Assembly: GCA_910579505.1 (NCBI GenBank)
Contig: CAJTTZ010000021.1
Location: forward strand, 1-40,775
Direction of reading: 5' to 3'
Length of the DNA: 40,775 nt
Source: an uncultured Lachnospiraceae bacterium
GTDB taxonomy: Bacteria; Bacillota; Clostridia; Lachnospirales; Lachnospiraceae
Below, in pieces: positions 1-8,414 of this stretch (its first letter is position 1; every line of letters starts with the position of its first letter). The notes beneath the pieces were generated by a model. The model was given only the letters and a program-made list of their open reading frames with translations. It did no database searches and was not told the DNA's origin. Made by a program: the position numbers and the translations under genes.

Positions 1-6
1 CGGAGG

Positions 7-40
7 TAAATTCCACTGTATGGCGGAGGAGTGGAATTTA
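7..40. terminator. AT-rich hairpin, possible terminator of an upstream gene
   Basis: An 11-bp perfect stem (7-17 paired with 30-40) encloses a 12-nt loop and is followed by a T-rich stretch to about position 60. It probably ends transcription entering from outside the window. The stem is AT-rich and the T run is interrupted, so a terminator is likely but not certain. Confidence 0.45.
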
Positions 41-80
41 AAATTTTAATTTTGGTTTTTGAAAAAGTTATTTATATAAG

Positions 81-109
81 TTGCGGTGTTATAAAATTTA
101 GGATAAAAT
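81..109 (+). promoter_or_regulatory. Sigma-A type promoter of the DUF4143 ATPase gene
   Basis: A -35-like TTGCGG (81-86), a 17-nt spacer and a -10-like TAAAAT (104-109) precede the ATPase gene. Transcription would start near 116, at the centre of the palindrome that spans 98-133. The spacing is ideal and the hexamers are moderate matches. Confidence 0.55.
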
Positions 110-133
110 AAAGTATACTTTATTTTATCCTAA
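98..133. promoter_or_regulatory. Perfect 36-bp palindrome, probable operator
   Basis: Positions 98-115 are the exact reverse complement of 116-133, with no loop; the centre is AAGTATACTT. The palindrome contains the -10 box and the expected start site of the ATPase gene. A protein dimer bound here would block the promoter, so an operator, perhaps for autoregulation, is the simplest reading. It is less likely to act as an RNA hairpin, because only half would be transcribed from the inferred start. Confidence 0.6.
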
Positions 134-156
134 TTTTTTAGAATAGGAGAATATGG

Positions 157-1383
157 ATGGAATATATAAAACGTACATTAGAACGTAAATTTCTGCATAT
201 GAACTCTTTTTTTAAGGCAGTCTTGGTGACAGGCGCAAGACAGGTTGGAAAAACTACAATGTTAAAGCATCTTGCGAAGGAGCAGAACCGCACTTATGTT
301 TCCATGGATGATGTAATGGTCAGAACACTGGCAAAATCTGATCCTGTATTATTTTTTCAGACTTACAGACCGCCGATTATTATTGATGAGATACAGAAGG
401 CTCCAGAACTGTTTGAGCAGATTAAAATCATGTGTGATGAGAATGAGGAATGTGGTTTATTTTGGATGACAGGTTCACAGCAATATGGCACGATGAAAAA
501 TATTAGGGAAACACTGGCGGGAAGAATCGGCATCTTGGAGCTGTACAGTTTGTCGAAAAGAGAAGTAGAAGGTTATTCTTTCGCTAATGAACTGAATTTT
601 TCTCTGTCTTGTCTAATAGAAAGACAAAAAATTGCGAAGAAAAATAATATTGTGGATGTATTTGAATACATCTGGAGTGGCGGAATGCCGGGTATATTGA
701 AAGCGGATGCGGAACAGAGACAGGAATATTTTAATTCCTATATAGAAACTTATCTGATGAGGGATGTGTCGGAAGAAGGCAGGATTACGGATTCTTTTCG
801 TTTTCGCAAATTTTTAACTGCCTGCGCCGCACTTACATCAGAACAGGTTAATTACAAAACATTGGCTGAAACAGCGGAGATATCTCAGCCTACCGCAAAG
901 GCATGGCTGCAGCTTTTACAAGGGTTGGGCGTAGTTTATTTACTTGCGCCTTATGCAAATAATGAATTAAAACGTCTCACAAAAACACCAAAACTCTATT
1001 TTTGTGACACAGGTTTATGCGCTTTTCTCTCCATGTGGCTGACCAGAGATACATTGATGAACGGAGCAGCCAGCGGGCATTTTTTTGAAAATTTTGTGGT
1101 GATGGAATTGTTGAAAAATTTTGCGTACGCACCATCTAAGGTACAATTGACTTATTACCGGGACTCTAACACGAAGGAAATTGATGTTTTCGTGGAGGAG
1201 AACGGTGTCATACATCCGTTGGAAATCAAAAAATCTGCCAGTCCAAACAGGCGGGAAATCAAAAAATATGAATTGCTTGATAAGGTAAATTTGGAACATG
1301 GGGATGGCGGTATTATCTGTATGTGTGAACAGGTTATACCGATTGATGAGAAAAATTGTTTTATTCCATGTAGTTTGATTTAA
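157..1383 (+). CDS. AAA-family ATPase with DUF4143 domain
   Basis: This 408-residue protein has an N-terminal P-loop ATPase domain of the AAA_14 type and a C-terminal DUF4143 domain. Walker A is GARQVGKTT (about residues 26-34) and Walker B is IIIDEIQ (about 74-80). A winged-helix-like segment lies near 230-265, and the tail carries a DUF4143-style nuclease-like stretch (EIDVFVEENGVIHPLEIKKS). Such proteins are very common in gut anaerobes; their biological role is unsettled. AGGAGA at 145-150 fixes the start. Sampled lines run near 40% GC against about 50% or more elsewhere, which fits acquisition by transfer. The promoter is embedded in the 98-133 palindrome, so control at that site is likely. 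A 74-codon ORF follows after 9 bp. Confidence 0.9.
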   Translation: MEYIKRTLERKFLHMNSFFKAVLVTGARQVGKTTMLKHLAKEQNRTYVSMDDVMVRTLAKSDPVLFFQTYRPPIIIDEIQKAPELFEQIKIMCDENEECGLFWMTGSQQYGTMKNIRETLAGRIGILELYSLSKREVEGYSFANELNFSLSCLIERQKIAKKNNIVDVFEYIWSGGMPGILKADAEQRQEYFNSYIETYLMRDVSEEGRITDSFRFRKFLTACAALTSEQVNYKTLAETAEISQPTAKAWLQLLQGLGVVYLLAPYANNELKRLTKTPKLYFCDTGLCAFLSMWLTRDTLMNGAASGHFFENFVVMELLKNFAYAPSKVQLTYYRDSNTKEIDVFVEENGVIHPLEIKKSASPNRREIKKYELLDKVNLEHGDGGIICMCEQVIPIDEKNCFIPCSLI

Positions 1384-1392
1384 AATACCTGT

Positions 1393-1617
1393 ATGATGTA
1401 TTTGAAAACCATAACAGGCGCACTGGAATATATCAAAAAATGCGGTATATATGCGTATCAGTACAATACGGGAAAGATATCGGATGATGACGCAAATCCA
1501 ATGCTTTTCGCCTATGTAGAAGATGATTTATTTCATTTACAGATAAGTGACAGAAATAAATATCCCCGGCAGATCCGCATTGTTAAACAGACCCGCCGGG
1601 GATTATTTTTGCTTTGA
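1393..1617 (+). CDS. Small hypothetical protein, 74 aa
   Basis: I do not recognise this protein. The translation has a believable composition, with an aromatic-rich N-terminal half, an acidic centre (SDDDAN) and a basic tail. It begins 9 bp after the ATPase stop, so it would be co-transcribed with it. No good ribosome binding site precedes ATG 1393 or the adjacent ATG 1396. The last 18 codons or so overlap a GC-rich hairpin (1564-1601) that looks like the terminator of this unit, so the true C-terminus may be degenerate or the ORF may be a remnant. Confidence 0.4.
   Translation: MMYLKTITGALEYIKKCGIYAYQYNTGKISDDDANPMLFAYVEDDLFHLQISDRNKYPRQIRIVKQTRRGLFLL
1564..1610. terminator. Bidirectional intrinsic terminator
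   Basis: CCCCGGC (1564-1570) pairs with GCCGGGG (1595-1601) and is followed by ATTATTTTT on the plus strand. On the minus strand the stem is followed by an AT-rich ATATTTATTT stretch. It lies between the ATPase unit and the oppositely oriented DUF4173 gene and probably serves both. The stem is inside the 3' end of the 74-codon ORF. Confidence 0.65.
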
Positions 1618-1628
1618 TGATGAGTTTT

Positions 1629-3170
1629 TTACTTCACATATTTCCCCGCTCGGTACAGTGAAAAATTGAAGTCCCGGATGCCCATATCTTTTGTATTTTT
1701 TTCCGTCCTACAATAATAGTTTTTCATCCAGTAAAGATCATAATAGGTATCAACGTTATAATTTCCGTTTTCGTCAACAGACGTCTTTTCCAGCATATCT
1801 TCCACACTGATCAGATAAGGATTGACTGACGGATCCAGAATCGCGGGCGCGGCATCCGCTGAGAGCCCGCCCAGATAATCATAGTCTGCGCCGTTCGCCA
1901 GATTATAGCGGGTGATCAGATAATCCGGTTTGGAAAAAGACAGGAAAGTATAGCATATCCCTACAACCGCCAATCCATATAGAAATAACGGAAACCGCCT
2001 ATAGAAAATGAACACGGTAACGCCAGCCATCAGAAGAAAGATGACGGCGAGAGCCCACAGGACAAACAGCCTTAAAAAGGTAAGAGCATAACTGTCAATG
2101 TACATAATCATCCGCAGGGCGCTGGAAAAAATCATAATAAAGGTACAGCCGCAGATTACCGCCAGTATTGCCCGCAAAGGTTTGCTTTCCCGGAACAGGT
2201 AAAGACAGATCAGCACGAGCAGCAGATTGATGACGCAGACAGCGAGAAGCTGGAAAAATCCTTCCCTGGCGTATCTTGCGTATGTGTAATTTTCTGGCAG
2301 TTTCATGTTGCCGATAAACAGGTAAAGGATCTGTACCATGCTGAAAACCAGATAAAGAATACTGAGGAGGGAAGTAAAGACAATGGCGATGACAGGATCA
2401 AACCCAGCCTTTTCCTCTGTTTTTTCTTTGATATCCTTTCTGCAGAGCGCGGAGAGCAGAGCATAGGAAGAGAAAAAAACCACTGTTATCACGACAAGAA
2501 TCTTGATGACTTCCAATATGTTCAAAGTTTTTATCAGGCGAAACAGCATGTTTTCAAAAACGGCGTCCGCACCGACTAACAGCAAAGTCATACAGAACAA
2601 CAGGGGAATAGCAATGAAAATTCCTATGAGCGCGGGGAGAAAATAACTCTTTTTCCCGGGTTTTTCCTTCTTTTGGGCATCAAAATAAGAAACCATGTCG
2701 CTAAATGGATTGATCAGACAACAGAAGAAGGAACCGATTGTCTGAAAAACAGCGGTAAAGTAACGTGGAAAATTCCATGCTTTGTCATTGTATATTGTAT
2801 GCAGCATAAGAATCAGAGAAAGAAGCAAAATGCCGCATTTGTTCATAAAAAGGATAGGCAGGGAAGCGGTCAGACAATTAGAAATGCCTAACAGGGTGAT
2901 TCCCATGATATAAAATACGCTGTCTTTTTTGAAGGGAACCCCTAACTTTTTCATAGAGAAGAAGAAACAGCAAAGGGTTCCGATGGCGAAAAAAGGGTAG
3001 GTGATCCCCGACGTGTTTTTGTAGAGACAGAAGGCATAAAACGCCGAGTAGATCAGACATCCGATACCGAAGGACGGAAATTGCCGTCTCATGCTGCGGG
3101 TTTGTTCGGTTTCCGCATGTTCTGTTATTTTTTCTGCGGGCTGCAAGTAAGCGGTAGCTGTAGGTTCCAT
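1629..3170 (-). CDS. Polytopic membrane protein, DUF4173/DUF4153 family
   Basis: A 513-residue integral membrane protein with roughly twelve hydrophobic segments. It carries the family-typical motif TYARYAREGFFQLL in its second half and a soluble C-terminal tail rich in Tyr and Asp. Function is unknown; family members are often found beside small HTH regulators. I chose ATG at 3170 because GGAGG (3180-3176) lies 5 nt upstream. The frame remains open to a TTG at 3272, but that codon lacks a convincing ribosome binding site and the extra residues look non-coding. The gene is last in a probable minus-strand operon after the DUF2975 and HTH genes. Confidence 0.8.
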   Translation of the reverse strand: MEPTATAYLQPAEKITEHAETEQTRSMRRQFPSFGIGCLIYSAFYAFCLYKNTSGITYPFFAIGTLCCFFFSMKKLGVPFKKDSVFYIMGITLLGISNCLTASLPILFMNKCGILLLSLILMLHTIYNDKAWNFPRYFTAVFQTIGSFFCCLINPFSDMVSYFDAQKKEKPGKKSYFLPALIGIFIAIPLLFCMTLLLVGADAVFENMLFRLIKTLNILEVIKILVVITVVFFSSYALLSALCRKDIKEKTEEKAGFDPVIAIVFTSLLSILYLVFSMVQILYLFIGNMKLPENYTYARYAREGFFQLLAVCVINLLLVLICLYLFRESKPLRAILAVICGCTFIMIFSSALRMIMYIDSYALTFLRLFVLWALAVIFLLMAGVTVFIFYRRFPLFLYGLAVVGICYTFLSFSKPDYLITRYNLANGADYDYLGGLSADAAPAILDPSVNPYLISVEDMLEKTSVDENGNYNVDTYYDLYWMKNYYCRTEKNTKDMGIRDFNFSLYRAGKYVK

Positions 3171-3299
3171 CATTTCCTCCATTTCCTGCGCGGCTGCGCA
3201 AAGTTGATTGTTGTTATATCTAAAAATCCGGCTTTTTAAATTGTACTCATGTAAGTGATTTTGCTTATACAAAGCTCTGAACGGTGATATAACAGAGTT

Positions 3300-3551
3300 C
3301 TATGTTCCTTTCATATCGGAGCTGTCTTCTTCTGTGGATGTTTCCTCATCCTCCACATACTGCAGCAGGTCGCCGGGCTGGCAATTTAGCGCCTTGCAGA
3401 TTTCGTTTAAGGTGGAGAGGCGGATTGCTTTCGCCTTATTATTTTTTAAGATGGACAGATTCGCAAGGGTGATGTCTATTTCGCCGGCAAGTTCGGTCAG
3501 CCCCTTTTTGCGCATTGCCATCATCACATCCAGATTTATTATAATCGCCAT
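3300..3551 (-). CDS. Small XRE/Cro-type HTH transcriptional regulator (YozG-like)
   Basis: An 83-residue protein that is nearly all a Cro/CI-type helix-turn-helix. The recognisable core runs from LDVMMAMRKKGLTELAGEI through TLANLSILKNNKAKAIRLST to LNEICKALNCQPGDLLQY, followed by a short acidic tail (DEETSTEEDSSD). It is the compact regulator type normally found next to DUF2975 membrane proteins, as here: the DUF2975 gene ends 46 bp upstream. It presumably controls its own operon; no palindromic site was identified with confidence. Confidence 0.88.
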   Translation of the reverse strand: MAIIINLDVMMAMRKKGLTELAGEIDITLANLSILKNNKAKAIRLSTLNEICKALNCQPGDLLQYVEDEETSTEEDSSDMKGT

Positions 3552-3597
3552 GATATTCTCTCTTTCTTTATACGTCGCTTGTTTTTCTTTTGCGCCG

Positions 3598-4044
3598 TTA
3601 GATCGTCAGATCGTTTTCTTCCTTGTAGGTGATAGCTTTGTCAAAAACGCCCGCCAGAACCTTACTGAACAGCCCGGCGATTACAAAGACCAAAATCACC
3701 ACAAATACCGCAGGGGTCAGATAGAGAAAAAGGCGACATGCCGTAATTACCGCGATGAAAAAGCTGTAAATGCTCATTTTCTCAAGGCTTACCACGTTCT
3801 CCCGGATAAAGCAGTCGTCATCCAGCACGGAGCGGAACATTTTACGAAGCTGCTGTAAAATCAGCACCGCGAAAATGCCGGAGAGGAAGAACAGCAGGCA
3901 GAGAGAATAATAGTTTTCCTCAAAGTAACTGTTGAATCTGCCGTAAAACTTAATACTTAGGGGAAGTGTGGCGATCACAACGATTCCCGCATAGAACATA
4001 GCATCCAACAAAAATTTGGTAAACAAGGTAAGTCGATTTTTCAT
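3598..4044 (-). CDS. DUF2975 family membrane protein
   Basis: A 148-residue protein with four predicted membrane segments (around residues 13-30, 45-62, 90-108 and 110-130). Between segments two and three is the DDDCFIRENV motif, which matches the usual DUF2975 pattern of an NPF/D-type loop. The family's function is unknown; it is typically paired with a small YozG-like HTH regulator, exactly as seen here. The gene is first in the minus-strand operon and has a strong promoter at 4132-4160. AAGGA lies upstream of ATG 4044. Confidence 0.85.
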   Translation of the reverse strand: MKNRLTLFTKFLLDAMFYAGIVVIATLPLSIKFYGRFNSYFEENYYSLCLLFFLSGIFAVLILQQLRKMFRSVLDDDCFIRENVVSLEKMSIYSFFIAVITACRLFLYLTPAVFVVILVFVIAGLFSKVLAGVFDKAITYKEENDLTI

Positions 4045-4131
4045 CTCAGTCGATCCTTTCCACGCCGCAGATTTTTAAAACTGTGGACAAAAGCTTATGT
4101 CTGTGGGTTTTGTTTCCAGTCTGATAAGTTT

Positions 4132-4160
4132 AAAATATCACGGCAGGAAGCGATTGTCAA
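4132..4160 (-). promoter_or_regulatory. Promoter of the DUF2975-HTH-DUF4173 operon
   Basis: On the minus strand, a consensus TTGACA (4160-4155), a 17-nt spacer and TATTTT (4137-4132) precede the DUF2975 gene by about 90 bp. The -35 box is perfect and the -10 box matches at four positions. Confidence 0.7.
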
Positions 4161-4255
4161 TAAAAATTTATCGAATATCAATAAAATATTATTCTTGCTC
4201 AATAATATAGGAGATATATAGACAAAAGGTATTACACGATATGCAAAATACGAAT

Positions 4256-4284
4256 TTGCTATTTATATACAAATAATTTAAAAT
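4256..4284 (+). promoter_or_regulatory. Promoter of the aldo/keto reductase gene
   Basis: TTGCTA (4256-4261), a 17-nt spacer and TAAAAT (4279-4284) precede the reductase start by 33 bp. The 273-bp interval 4045-4317 is otherwise an AT-rich divergent promoter region. Confidence 0.65.
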
Positions 4285-4317
4285 AGAGTTATCTTAGTTT
4301 CAGATTGGAGGGTTCGT

Positions 4318-5448
4318 ATGGTTTATCGTGATTTTCAGGGAATACAGTTATCTGCACTCGGTATGGGTGCAATGCGTCTGCCCACAGTGAACGGAAATGA
4401 CGCGGAGATTGACAGCGCGGCGGTGGAAGAAATGGTTGCCTATGCTATGGAGCAGGGGGTCAATTACTATGACACCGCATGGGGATACCACAATGGAAAT
4501 TCGGAACTGGTGATGGGAAAGGCGCTTGCGAAATATCCGCGCGACAGCTTTTATCTGGCAACCAAATTTCCGGGATATGACTTGTCCAACATGCCGAAGG
4601 TAAAGGAAATTTTTGAGAAACAGCTTGAAAAATGTGGCGTGGATTATTTCGATTTCTATCTTTTCCACAATGTATGCGAGATGAATATTGACGCCTATCT
4701 GGATGAAAAATACGGTATTTATGCGTATCTGATAGAGCAGAAGAAAAACGGGCGTATTAAGTATCTCGGTTTTTCCGCCCACGGCAATTATGATGTAATG
4801 AAGCGGTTTCTGGAGGCATACGGCAAAGATATGGAGTTTTGCCAGATCCAGTTAAATTACCTTGACTGGTCTTTCCAGGATGCGAAGGGCAAAGTGGAAC
4901 TGCTAAAGTCTTATCATATTCCCGTCTGGGTGATGGAGCCGCTGCGGGGCGGCAGGCTGGCGAAACTTGCTGAGAAAGAAGAGGCTATATTGAAGGATTT
5001 GCGTCCAGATGAGGGTATTCCGGCATGGGCTTTCCGATTTTTACAGAGTATTCCGGGAGTGGTTGTGACGCTTTCGGGTATGTCTGATCTGGAACAGTTA
5101 AAGGAGAATATTCGGACGTTTGAGACAGAAAGGCCGCTCTCAAAAGAGGAGATGGATGCGCTGCTTTCCGTAGCGGACGGGATGCTAAATAATACACTGC
5201 CCTGTACGGCATGCCGCTATTGTACAAGCCATTGTCCACAGGGGCTGGATATTCCCATGCTCTTAAACCTTTACAACGAACATAGCTTTACGGGCGGCGG
5301 CTTTCTTGCACCGATGGCACTTTCTGCAGTGCCGCAGGAGAAGCACCCTTCCGCCTGTATAGGGTGCCAAAGCTGTGAAAAAGTCTGCCCGCAGCAGATT
5401 AAGATTTCCGAGGCAATGTCAAATTTCAGTGAAAAACTGAAAGGCTGA
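4318..5448 (+). CDS. Aldo/keto reductase with two C-terminal [4Fe-4S] motifs
   Basis: A 376-residue cytoplasmic oxidoreductase. The N-terminal TIM barrel carries the AKR catalytic residues Asp52, Tyr57 (in YDTAWGYHNGNSE), Lys83 (ATKFPG) and His117 (FYLFHN). The C-terminal 100 residues hold two ferredoxin-like cysteine sets, CTACRYCTSHCP and CIGCQSCEKVCP, each able to hold a [4Fe-4S] cluster. This architecture is frequent in anaerobes and implies electron transfer to or from the barrel; the substrate is unknown. GGAGGG sits before ATG 4318. An epimerase-like gene follows after 30 bp and is probably co-transcribed, so the two may act on related carbohydrate or carbonyl substrates. Confidence 0.93.
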   Translation: MVYRDFQGIQLSALGMGAMRLPTVNGNDAEIDSAAVEEMVAYAMEQGVNYYDTAWGYHNGNSELVMGKALAKYPRDSFYLATKFPGYDLSNMPKVKEIFEKQLEKCGVDYFDFYLFHNVCEMNIDAYLDEKYGIYAYLIEQKKNGRIKYLGFSAHGNYDVMKRFLEAYGKDMEFCQIQLNYLDWSFQDAKGKVELLKSYHIPVWVMEPLRGGRLAKLAEKEEAILKDLRPDEGIPAWAFRFLQSIPGVVVTLSGMSDLEQLKENIRTFETERPLSKEEMDALLSVADGMLNNTLPCTACRYCTSHCPQGLDIPMLLNLYNEHSFTGGGFLAPMALSAVPQEKHPSACIGCQSCEKVCPQQIKISEAMSNFSEKLKG

Positions 5449-5478
5449 CTTTTATAAAGAAGAAGCGGAGGGAAAAGG

Positions 5479-6504
5479 ATGAAAGCTCTATTTATCGGTG
5501 GTACGGGAATTATCAGCACGGCGATTGTAAAACAGCTGGCACAGATGCCTTTATGGGAAGTCTGGCTTTTAAACCGCGGCAGCAGGAAGGACGTTGTGCC
5601 GGAGAATGTACATCAGATCATTGCGGATATCAATGATGAAAAGGCGGTTGCCGAGCAGATTGCGGACCTTTCCTTTGACGTGGTCTGCGAGTTCATCGGT
5701 TTCCATGTGGAAGATGTGGAGCGGGATTATCGTTTATTCCGGGGTAAAACAAGACAGTATATTTATACCAGTTCTGCTTCGGCATACCACAAGCCGGCAG
5801 CAGGGTATGTAGTGAATGAGGGGACGACCCTTGCAAATCCGCATTGGCAGTATTCCAGAGATAAGATTGCCTGTGAAGATTTTCTGATGAAAAAATATCG
5901 GGAAGAGGGATTTCCCGTCACAATTGTGCGTCCCAGCCATACTTACGACGAGCGGCATATTCCTCTCGGCGTACACGGAAAAAACGGATTCTGGCAGGTT
6001 ATTAAGCGCATGATGGAGGGAAAGCCTGTTATCATTCAAGGCGACGGCACGTCTCTTTGGACTCTCACTTTTAACACTGATTTTGCCGTCGGGTATACCA
6101 GTCTGATGGGAAACTGTCACGCCATCGGCGAGGCTTTCCAGATTACGGGGGACGAGACGCTTACGTGGAATCAGATTTACGCAACGATTGCGGATGCGCT
6201 TGATGTGGAACTGAAACCGTATTATGTGGCTTCCGAATATCTTGCGGCGGTGGGGGATAAGTACGGATATGATTTTGAGGGAAGTCTCATCGGGGATAAA
6301 TCGGTGTCAGTTGTCTTTGACAACAGTAAGCTAAAGAGACTGGCGCCGGATATGCGGACGCAGGTGCGGTTTGACCAGGGTGTCAGAATTGCCCTCGATT
6401 ATGTCCTGTCCCACCCGGAGGAATGCCAGAAAGAAGATCCTGAATTTGACGACTGGTGCGACCGTGTAATAGCAGCGGTAGAGAAATCGAAGGGTGAAGT
6501 TTGA
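5479..6504 (+). CDS. NAD-dependent epimerase/dehydratase (extended SDR) family protein
   Basis: A 341-residue Rossmann-fold protein. The nucleotide-binding motif GGTGIIS is at residues 8-14, the serine motif is YTSSASAYH near 98-106 and the catalytic YxxxK is YSRDK near 126-130. A C-terminal substrate domain follows. The family includes nucleotide-sugar epimerases and reductases, but the substrate cannot be assigned. GGAGGG lies 7 nt before ATG 5479. The last codons form one arm of the hairpin at 6475-6516. It converges on the FlxA-like gene. Confidence 0.9.
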   Translation: MKALFIGGTGIISTAIVKQLAQMPLWEVWLLNRGSRKDVVPENVHQIIADINDEKAVAEQIADLSFDVVCEFIGFHVEDVERDYRLFRGKTRQYIYTSSASAYHKPAAGYVVNEGTTLANPHWQYSRDKIACEDFLMKKYREEGFPVTIVRPSHTYDERHIPLGVHGKNGFWQVIKRMMEGKPVIIQGDGTSLWTLTFNTDFAVGYTSLMGNCHAIGEAFQITGDETLTWNQIYATIADALDVELKPYYVASEYLAAVGDKYGYDFEGSLIGDKSVSVVFDNSKLKRLAPDMRTQVRFDQGVRIALDYVLSHPEECQKEDPEFDDWCDRVIAAVEKSKGEV

Positions 6505-6516
6505 TTTCTCTACCGC
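6475..6516. terminator. 14-bp hairpin spanning the epimerase stop codon, probable terminator
   Basis: Positions 6475-6488 pair perfectly with 6503-6516 around a 14-nt loop; the stop codon lies at the edge of the 3' arm. A short second GC hairpin and the run TTTTT (6534-6538) follow. It lies between convergent genes and probably stops transcription from the left, although the T run is offset from the long stem. Confidence 0.55.
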
Positions 6517-6535
6517 CGCCTCCGGGCGACGATTT

Positions 6536-7321
6536 TTACAGTCTCACATCCACAGGATGATAGTTGTAAGACGTCTGTGTCTCCGAGACTTCGTTTTCGG
6601 GTGTATCGGAGACACTTTCTGTCTGTTTTTCACTGTCCTTTTCTTCGCCGGACACTGTCTTCCCATCTTTTTCTTTGTCTTCTGTACGATTTTGTGTATT
6701 GTCTTTTTCAGAAGCGTTCTTGAGTTCTTCTCCTGCCTGTGATAGTGAAGCAAGCTGGTCTGAGGTGGCTTTCTGTGCCGCTTCCTTTGCGTTTGCCAGT
6801 TCGGCTTCCTTTAATTCTGTATTACTGCTGCCGCCTCTGCTTGAATCAAGGGCTATTTCCGTTTCCAGAACATTGGCTTTGTTTTCCATTTTTTTCGCTG
6901 TGCTGCCCTGTGTCTTTGCCTGCTTGACAGAAATGTCCGCAGAAATCATAGCACTCATGTTGCCTGTAGACATACCGACACCGGAACTACCGCTTTGGGA
7001 TTGCTGATTATTGGTTCCCATCAGATCGTCAAAGGAGGATTTTTCACTTTTCTTTTCCCGTTCTTCCCGCTTTACGTCGATCTGGTGTTGGCGGAGCTGG
7101 ATCTGCAGTTCGCTGATCTGCTTCTGAATTTCCTGCCGCTTTTTCATTTTCGTGTCCGCAGGCATCTCCTGATTGGAGGAGATTTCCTTTAAGTCATTTT
7201 GCAGTTTTTCAATCTGCTGCTGCAGATTTTTGCTCTCTGTGTCCATCTGCCCGCTTTTACCCGCTGCCATTCCTGCCGTGTTCGGGGATGTGCCTGTACT
7301 GTTTATTCCGTTTATGTTCAT
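6536..7321 (-). CDS. FlxA-like family protein
   Basis: A 261-residue, hydrophilic, low-complexity protein without signal peptide or membrane segments. Residues about 27-95 form a strong coiled coil (NLQQQIEKLQNDL, then IQKQISELQIQLRQ), the FlxA-like signature. The rest is rich in Ser, Gln, Lys and Glu, with a highly charged tail. In E. coli FlxA is co-regulated with flagella, but in Clostridia the family's function is unknown and no flagellar gene lies nearby. AAGGAGA precedes ATG 7321. The gene is monocistronic, between two unrelated units. Confidence 0.75.
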   Translation of the reverse strand: MNINGINSTGTSPNTAGMAAGKSGQMDTESKNLQQQIEKLQNDLKEISSNQEMPADTKMKKRQEIQKQISELQIQLRQHQIDVKREEREKKSEKSSFDDLMGTNNQQSQSGSSGVGMSTGNMSAMISADISVKQAKTQGSTAKKMENKANVLETEIALDSSRGGSSNTELKEAELANAKEAAQKATSDQLASLSQAGEELKNASEKDNTQNRTEDKEKDGKTVSGEEKDSEKQTESVSDTPENEVSETQTSYNYHPVDVRL

Positions 7322-7421
7322 AATAAGTTCTCCTTTCTGCTTCTAATTTCGGCGGGAAGAGAGGGTTTACCAAGAGCCTGTGTTGTGGAAGAACCTTAAA
7401 TCGTTGTGAAGAAGTCGGGCT

Positions 7422-8414
7422 TCAGCTCTCCCGGGTCGTCCCGCCGTGTGCGTAGGTAACGGGCAGACAGACGAGAGGCGGTTTGGCGGTCATATTTTCC
7501 TGCAAAAGCAGACTGACGCACATTTCGGCAATATCCGGCACGGGCTGTACAATGGTGGAACATACATAATCGCCTCCTTGAAAAGGGCGAATCCCGTCAA
7601 AACCGATCACCTGTACGTCTTCCGGGACGCGCAGATTTAATTGGCGGAGTGTCTTTATAATTAAGTAAGCCAGTCTGTCCGTCACACAGAATATGCCGTC
7701 AAAAGAGAGTCTGCCGTCACGGATATGTTCGGAAAGAAATCGGGCGAACTCGTCAAAGGAATCTCCGTCATTCAATATTTTCATTTCATAAGAAAGCCCC
7801 CGCGAGAGGCAGCCGTTTTCAAAACCCGCCTTCCGTTTGTTCGGTTCATTGTCCAGTGAAGAGCCTATACGGAGAAACGCCACGTTGGTGCAGCCAAGAT
7901 CCGCCAATTTTTCCGCGGCAAGCTGCCCGCCGGCGAAATTATCGCTTGCCACACAGGGAATTTTAGATCCCATGGAACGGTCGATTGCGACAAAAGGGGT
8001 ATTTTCTTCAATCTGCAGATTCGGATTATAGGTCAGCCCTATGATGCCGTCCACTTTATTCTGCTGTGCCATGGTGACATATTCCTGTTCCTGATCGGAG
8101 CTGAAATCGGTACAGCACAACAGCATACGGTATCTGCGTTTTAGGAGCGCGAGATTGATATGGTAGGCGAGCGAAGCAAAAAAGGGTTCCTCCGTGTTGG
8201 GAATCAGAAGGGCGGCTGTATAGGTTTTATTCGCTTTTAGCCCCTGCGCGTAACTGTTGACCTGGTAATTTAATTTTTTGATTGCTTTTTCCACGCGGAT
8301 CCGATAAGATTCGCCGACAGGAATACCGTTGACTACCTTAGATACGGTTCCTAATGCGACGCCGGCTTCTTTTGCCACGTCTTTCATAGTAGGAACAAAA
8401 TGTTCTGATTTCAT
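7422..8414 (-). CDS. LacI-family transcriptional regulator of the fructo-oligosaccharide locus
   Basis: A 330-residue repressor-type protein. The N-terminal LacI helix-turn-helix and hinge helix occupy about residues 8-60 (MKDVAKEAGVALGTVSKVVNG). The periplasmic-binding-protein-like sensor domain fills the rest, with family-typical segments such as VDGIIGL, IDRSMG, GGQLAAEKL and VIGFDG. It is divergent from a sugar ABC transporter, GH32 and fructokinase operon, and almost certainly controls it in response to an imported fructoside. Operator-like sites sharing TTTCACGAA sit next to its own -10 box and next to the operon promoter. AAGGGGA precedes ATG 8414. The exact inducer is unknown. Confidence 0.92.
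   Translation of the reverse strand: MKSEHFVPTMKDVAKEAGVALGTVSKVVNGIPVGESYRIRVEKAIKKLNYQVNSYAQGLKANKTYTAALLIPNTEEPFFASLAYHINLALLKRRYRMLLCCTDFSSDQEQEYVTMAQQNKVDGIIGLTYNPNLQIEENTPFVAIDRSMGSKIPCVASDNFAGGQLAAEKLADLGCTNVAFLRIGSSLDNEPNKRKAGFENGCLSRGLSYEMKILNDGDSFDEFARFLSEHIRDGRLSFDGIFCVTDRLAYLIIKTLRQLNLRVPEDVQVIGFDGIRPFQGGDYVCSTIVQPVPDIAEMCVSLLLQENMTAKPPLVCLPVTYAHGGTTRES

Noticed and set aside
3171..3272. TTG-initiated N-terminal extension of the DUF4173 protein
   Set aside because: There is no good ribosome binding site for TTG 3272, whereas GGAGG is well placed for ATG 3170.
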